This document shows, piece by piece, positions 61,633-64,000 of a DNA stretch of 64,000 nucleotides. Under the pieces are notes generated by a model. The model searched no databases, was not told where the DNA came from, and saw nothing but the letters and a program-made list of their open reading frames with translations. Numbering within the stretch: the stretch's first letter is position 1; each line of letters begins with the position of its first letter. The translations under genes were made by a program, and so were the position numbers. The stretch lies in contig NZ_ABIZ01000001.1 in NCBI RefSeq assembly GCF_000172155.1, positions 7,597,105 through 7,661,104 of the forward strand, in the 5' to 3' direction. The DNA is from Verrucomicrobium spinosum DSM 4136 = JCM 18804 (GTDB taxonomy: Bacteria; Verrucomicrobiota; Verrucomicrobiia; Verrucomicrobiales; Verrucomicrobiaceae).

Positions 61633-63069
61633 TCAGCGCACGGGCAGACTGAAAATCGCCCGGGCCCCTCTCGTCCCATCCCGGTTTTCCAGTTCGACCT
61701 TTCCACGATGCAGAAGCGCCGCCTCCTTCACGAAGCAGAGGCCCAAGCCGCTGCTCTTCCGGCCGGTGTGGGGCCGGGGCAGGGAGTAGAAGCGCTCAAA
61801 CACCCGTTTCTTCGCGTAGTCAGGGAGCCCCGGCCCGTCATCCTCCACAATGAAGCAGGCCCGGTCGTCCACCACCTTCAGGCCAATGGAGATGAGCCCT
61901 CCCTCCGGCGAAAAATCCACGGCGTTCTGCACCAGATTGATCAGCGCGGTGTGGAGCAGGAAGGTATCGCCCCTCACCTCCACATCGTCCTGGATCCAGT
62001 GGTCGAGCCGCAGCCGGTTTTGCACCAGCATGGGCTCAAAGTGTTCGCAGACCTCACGACAAATCACGCTGAGATCCACTATGGAGGTCTCGTCCAGCGC
62101 CTTCTTCTTCTCCAAGCCCGCCAGAGCCAGCAGGCGGTCAAGCAGGTCCTGGAGACGCAGGGATTCGCCGTGGATGTTGCGCAGGAACTTGCGCCTCTGC
62201 TCCTCGGGCATGGTGCCCTCCTGCAACAGCTCGGCCGCCCCGCGGATGGCCGCCACGGGGCTCTTCAGCTCGTGCGTCATGGTCTGCACGTAGTGCTCCA
62301 CGTATTCACGGTTCTCCAGCACATCCCGCATGGTCTCAAAGGCCCCTCCCAGCGTCTTCATCTCGCTGCCGTGGAGGGCGGGCACGGCGGGGCGCTCGCC
62401 CGCGGTGACGGCCTGCGCGTAGTCGGTCAGCCGGCGGATCGGTCGGGTCGTCCATCGGGCCAGAAGGAAGGAGCCCATCACCATGCACAGGATGAGGGAC
62501 CCGATCGTGCGCTTCAGCCAGGCCCGGGTCTCATCGCGGAACTTGAACACACTGCGCTGCGGCTTCGCGACACTGACGACGCCCACCACCCTGTCGTCCA
62601 CCCTGATGGGTGCGGCGGAGTACATCACCGAGGAGTTGACGTCATTCTCATCCTCCCGGGAGGAACGGGCCCCGTAAAAGCCGTTGAGCGTGAGCACCAC
62701 ATCCCGCTTGGCCCGCTTCTCCCCCACCGTCTCCGGGTGCAGGGAGTCAAACAGCACCACCCCTTTCGCATCCGTCACATACACATCCATGTCCACCCGC
62801 GTTTTGAGGAAGGAATAGATGCGCGCCTCAAACTGGCGGTTCTTCGCCCCTTCCATCGCCGCCTTCATCGGCGTCGAGTCCAGAGTGCCGTCTGCCCTCA
62901 TGTCCCGGGACAGCATCTCCGCCAGCACATGCGCGATATCCACCATGGGCTCCTCCGCCGCCTCCAGGTACTGGCGCTCCACCCGTTCCAGCACCTGATC
63001 CATCATCAGCCAGAAACCAATGGCCGAGATGAGGGCGAAGCCGAACAACAGCTTCGACGTGAGGGACAT
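61633..63069 (-). CDS. creC: Sensor histidine kinase, CreC-like
   Basis: The 478-residue protein has two membrane helices (KLLFGFALISAIGFWLMMDQ and SLILCMVMGSFLLARWTT) flanking a periplasmic sensor region with VDMDVYVTDAKGVVLFDSLH. A HAMP segment, the dimerisation domain with the phospho-accepting His (MTHELKSPVAAIRGAAELLQ) and the ATPase N/G boxes (LINLVQNAVDFSPEGGLISI, SSGLGLCFVKEAALLHRGKV) follow. The architecture and sensor match CreC. It ends close to its partner regulator, on the same strand. The ligand is unknown. Confidence 0.88.
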   Translation of the reverse strand: MSLTSKLLFGFALISAIGFWLMMDQVLERVERQYLEAAEEPMVDIAHVLAEMLSRDMRADGTLDSTPMKAAMEGAKNRQFEARIYSFLKTRVDMDVYVTDAKGVVLFDSLHPETVGEKRAKRDVVLTLNGFYGARSSREDENDVNSSVMYSAAPIRVDDRVVGVVSVAKPQRSVFKFRDETRAWLKRTIGSLILCMVMGSFLLARWTTRPIRRLTDYAQAVTAGERPAVPALHGSEMKTLGGAFETMRDVLENREYVEHYVQTMTHELKSPVAAIRGAAELLQEGTMPEEQRRKFLRNIHGESLRLQDLLDRLLALAGLEKKKALDETSIVDLSVICREVCEHFEPMLVQNRLRLDHWIQDDVEVRGDTFLLHTALINLVQNAVDFSPEGGLISIGLKVVDDRACFIVEDDGPGLPDYAKKRVFERFYSLPRPHTGRKSSGLGLCFVKEAALLHRGKVELENRDGTRGARAIFSLPVR

Positions 63070-63134
63070 GGAGAAGGAGAACTTCAAAGCTCAATAAAAA
63101 AAGATCGATAAACAGCCCCGGCCCAACGGCTCTC

Positions 63135-63878
63135 TCAGCTCCAAGCTTCCGTGAGTGAGTAGCCCATGCCGCGATGGGTCACAATGGCCTCCACCTCCTC
63201 CCGGATAAGCTTCATCTTGGCCCGGAGAGACTTCACGTGCGCGTCCACAGTGCGCTCCATCGCCGCATCTGGCTCGTCTGAGGCGTGCTCCATGAGCTGG
63301 CTGCGGCTGAAAACCCGGCCCGGGTGGCGGGCCAGCGTTTGCAGCAGACGGTACTCGTAGCGGGAGAGCGGCAACACCTCACCGAAGTACCGGATCTGGC
63401 AGCGCGTCTCATCCACCACCACCGGGGTGGTCGCTCCGAGCGGTCCCGCCTGGGGCTGAGGCGTGACTTGGGCTTGGATCGGGCCCGTGGCAGCAGGAGC
63501 GGCCTGGGGCTGGGTCCGCCGTAGTACCGCCCGCACCCGGGCCGTGAGCTCCCGGGGGCTGAAGGGCTTGCACAGGTAGTCATCCCCCCCAATCTCCAGA
63601 CCCACCACGCGGTCCACCTCAGAAGAACGGGCCGTCAGGAAGATCACGGGCACGTTCTTGGACGTGCGCACCTGTCGGCAAACCTCAAACCCGGTCATGT
63701 CCGGCAGGCCGATGTCCAGCACCACCAGCGCAAACTCCTCCTGGCCCAGGATCTCCAGCGCCGAGGCCCCCGTGCCGGAGATCTGCACGGCGAATCCTTC
63801 AGACTCCAGCGAGTACTGCAGGGTGTCGGCAATCGACGGCTCATCTTCAACGACAAGGATGCGGGGACGGATGACCAT
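63135..63878 (-). CDS. creB: Response regulator, CreB-like (OmpR family)
   Basis: The 247-residue protein has a receiver domain (RILVVEDEPSIADTLQYSLE) with the phospho-Asp in FALVVLDIGLPDMTGFEVCR and the later Lys in YLCKPFSPRELTARVRAVL. A Pro/Gln-rich linker leads to a winged-helix output domain (LSRYEYRLLQTLARHPGRVF, ERTVDAHVKSLRAKMKLIRE). It is encoded 65 bp before the sensor kinase start on the same strand. The ATG at 63878 gives the normal receiver start; the frame is open to 63941 but adds nothing recognisable. Confidence 0.9.
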   Translation of the reverse strand: MVIRPRILVVEDEPSIADTLQYSLESEGFAVQISGTGASALEILGQEEFALVVLDIGLPDMTGFEVCRQVRTSKNVPVIFLTARSSEVDRVVGLEIGGDDYLCKPFSPRELTARVRAVLRRTQPQAAPAATGPIQAQVTPQPQAGPLGATTPVVVDETRCQIRYFGEVLPLSRYEYRLLQTLARHPGRVFSRSQLMEHASDEPDAAMERTVDAHVKSLRAKMKLIREEVEAIVTHRGMGYSLTEAWS

Positions 63879-64000
63879 GGCGGGAAGGGCGGGGCAGAGA
63901 GATTCTGGGGCAGACCAAGGCACAATGTGGGCGGAGAGCATCTGATTTTATCGGGTGGGGCTGCATTCGTCATCCACGCAGCTCCCTCAAGGCGAGCCAG

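Noticed and set aside
61582-63111. 509-residue plus-strand frame opposite the CreC-like kinase
   Set aside because: His/Leu-rich shadow of the conserved kinase frame; no domain.

Overview
The window looks like a chromosome segment of a Verrucomicrobiota bacterium (Verrucomicrobiaceae type). The evidence is a set of pseudopilin-like genes of the Verru_Chthon cassette type, a large autotransporter-repeat protein with a PEP-CTERM tail, several DUF1501/DUF1549/DUF1553/DUF1552/DUF1592 secreted-protein pairs, and an ECF sigma–FecR gene pair. Calls rest on motif and family recognition by eye; no database search was run.

Layout. 1-4.4 kb: ECF sigma factor, FecR-type anti-sigma protein, FAD-dependent oxidoreductase and the start of a GDSL-type secreted protein, all on the minus strand. 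4.6-11.8 kb: a tightly packed minus-strand operon with two TPR-type periplasmic proteins, ExbB, two ExbD and a single-pass protein with a cytoplasmic SAM domain and a periplasmic PA14-like domain, sitting where TonB would be expected. 12.5-16.1 kb: DUF1549/DUF1553 plus DUF1501 pair. 16.2-18.1 kb: Verru_Chthon cassette proteins D (internally deleted), C (frameshifted) and B (intact). 18.4-21.3 kb: a degenerate Ser/Thr kinase, a sigma-factor remnant and a sulfatase. 22.5-26.5 kb: a second cytochrome/DUF1501 pair. 26.6-36.1 kb: Verru_Chthon protein A, divergent from a 1581-residue PEP-CTERM autotransporter-repeat protein, each with a good terminator. 36.8-41.7 kb: a lectin-like protein, DUF1592-type cytochrome and DUF1552 operon.

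42-59.2 kb is an accessory island ending at the 3' side of a tRNA-Cys gene. It carries a TOPRIM primase and DUF3987 pair, an HTH/nucleotidyltransferase pair resembling AbiE, a frameshifted DUF1016 nuclease, and an hsdM-hsdS-(AAA ATPase-HNH)-hsdR operon in which a Septu-like pair is nested inside a type I restriction system. Between 45 and 51 kb the island is full of an unusual repeat family: long imperfect stem-loops made of 7-bp units, direct repeats of about 184 bp and 7-9 bp microsatellites. These repeats run into the ends of neighbouring genes and in two cases supply the stop codon. No integrase was seen.

59.3-63.9 kb returns to ordinary chromosomal genes: an L,D-transpeptidase lipoprotein, a family 2 glycosyltransferase and a CreC/CreB-like two-component system.

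The best candidates for something new are the stem-loop repeat family, the 3 x 19-bp operator-like array in front of the AbiE-like pair, the ATPase/HNH pair nested in the restriction operon, and the SAM/PA14 protein of the ExbBD operon.
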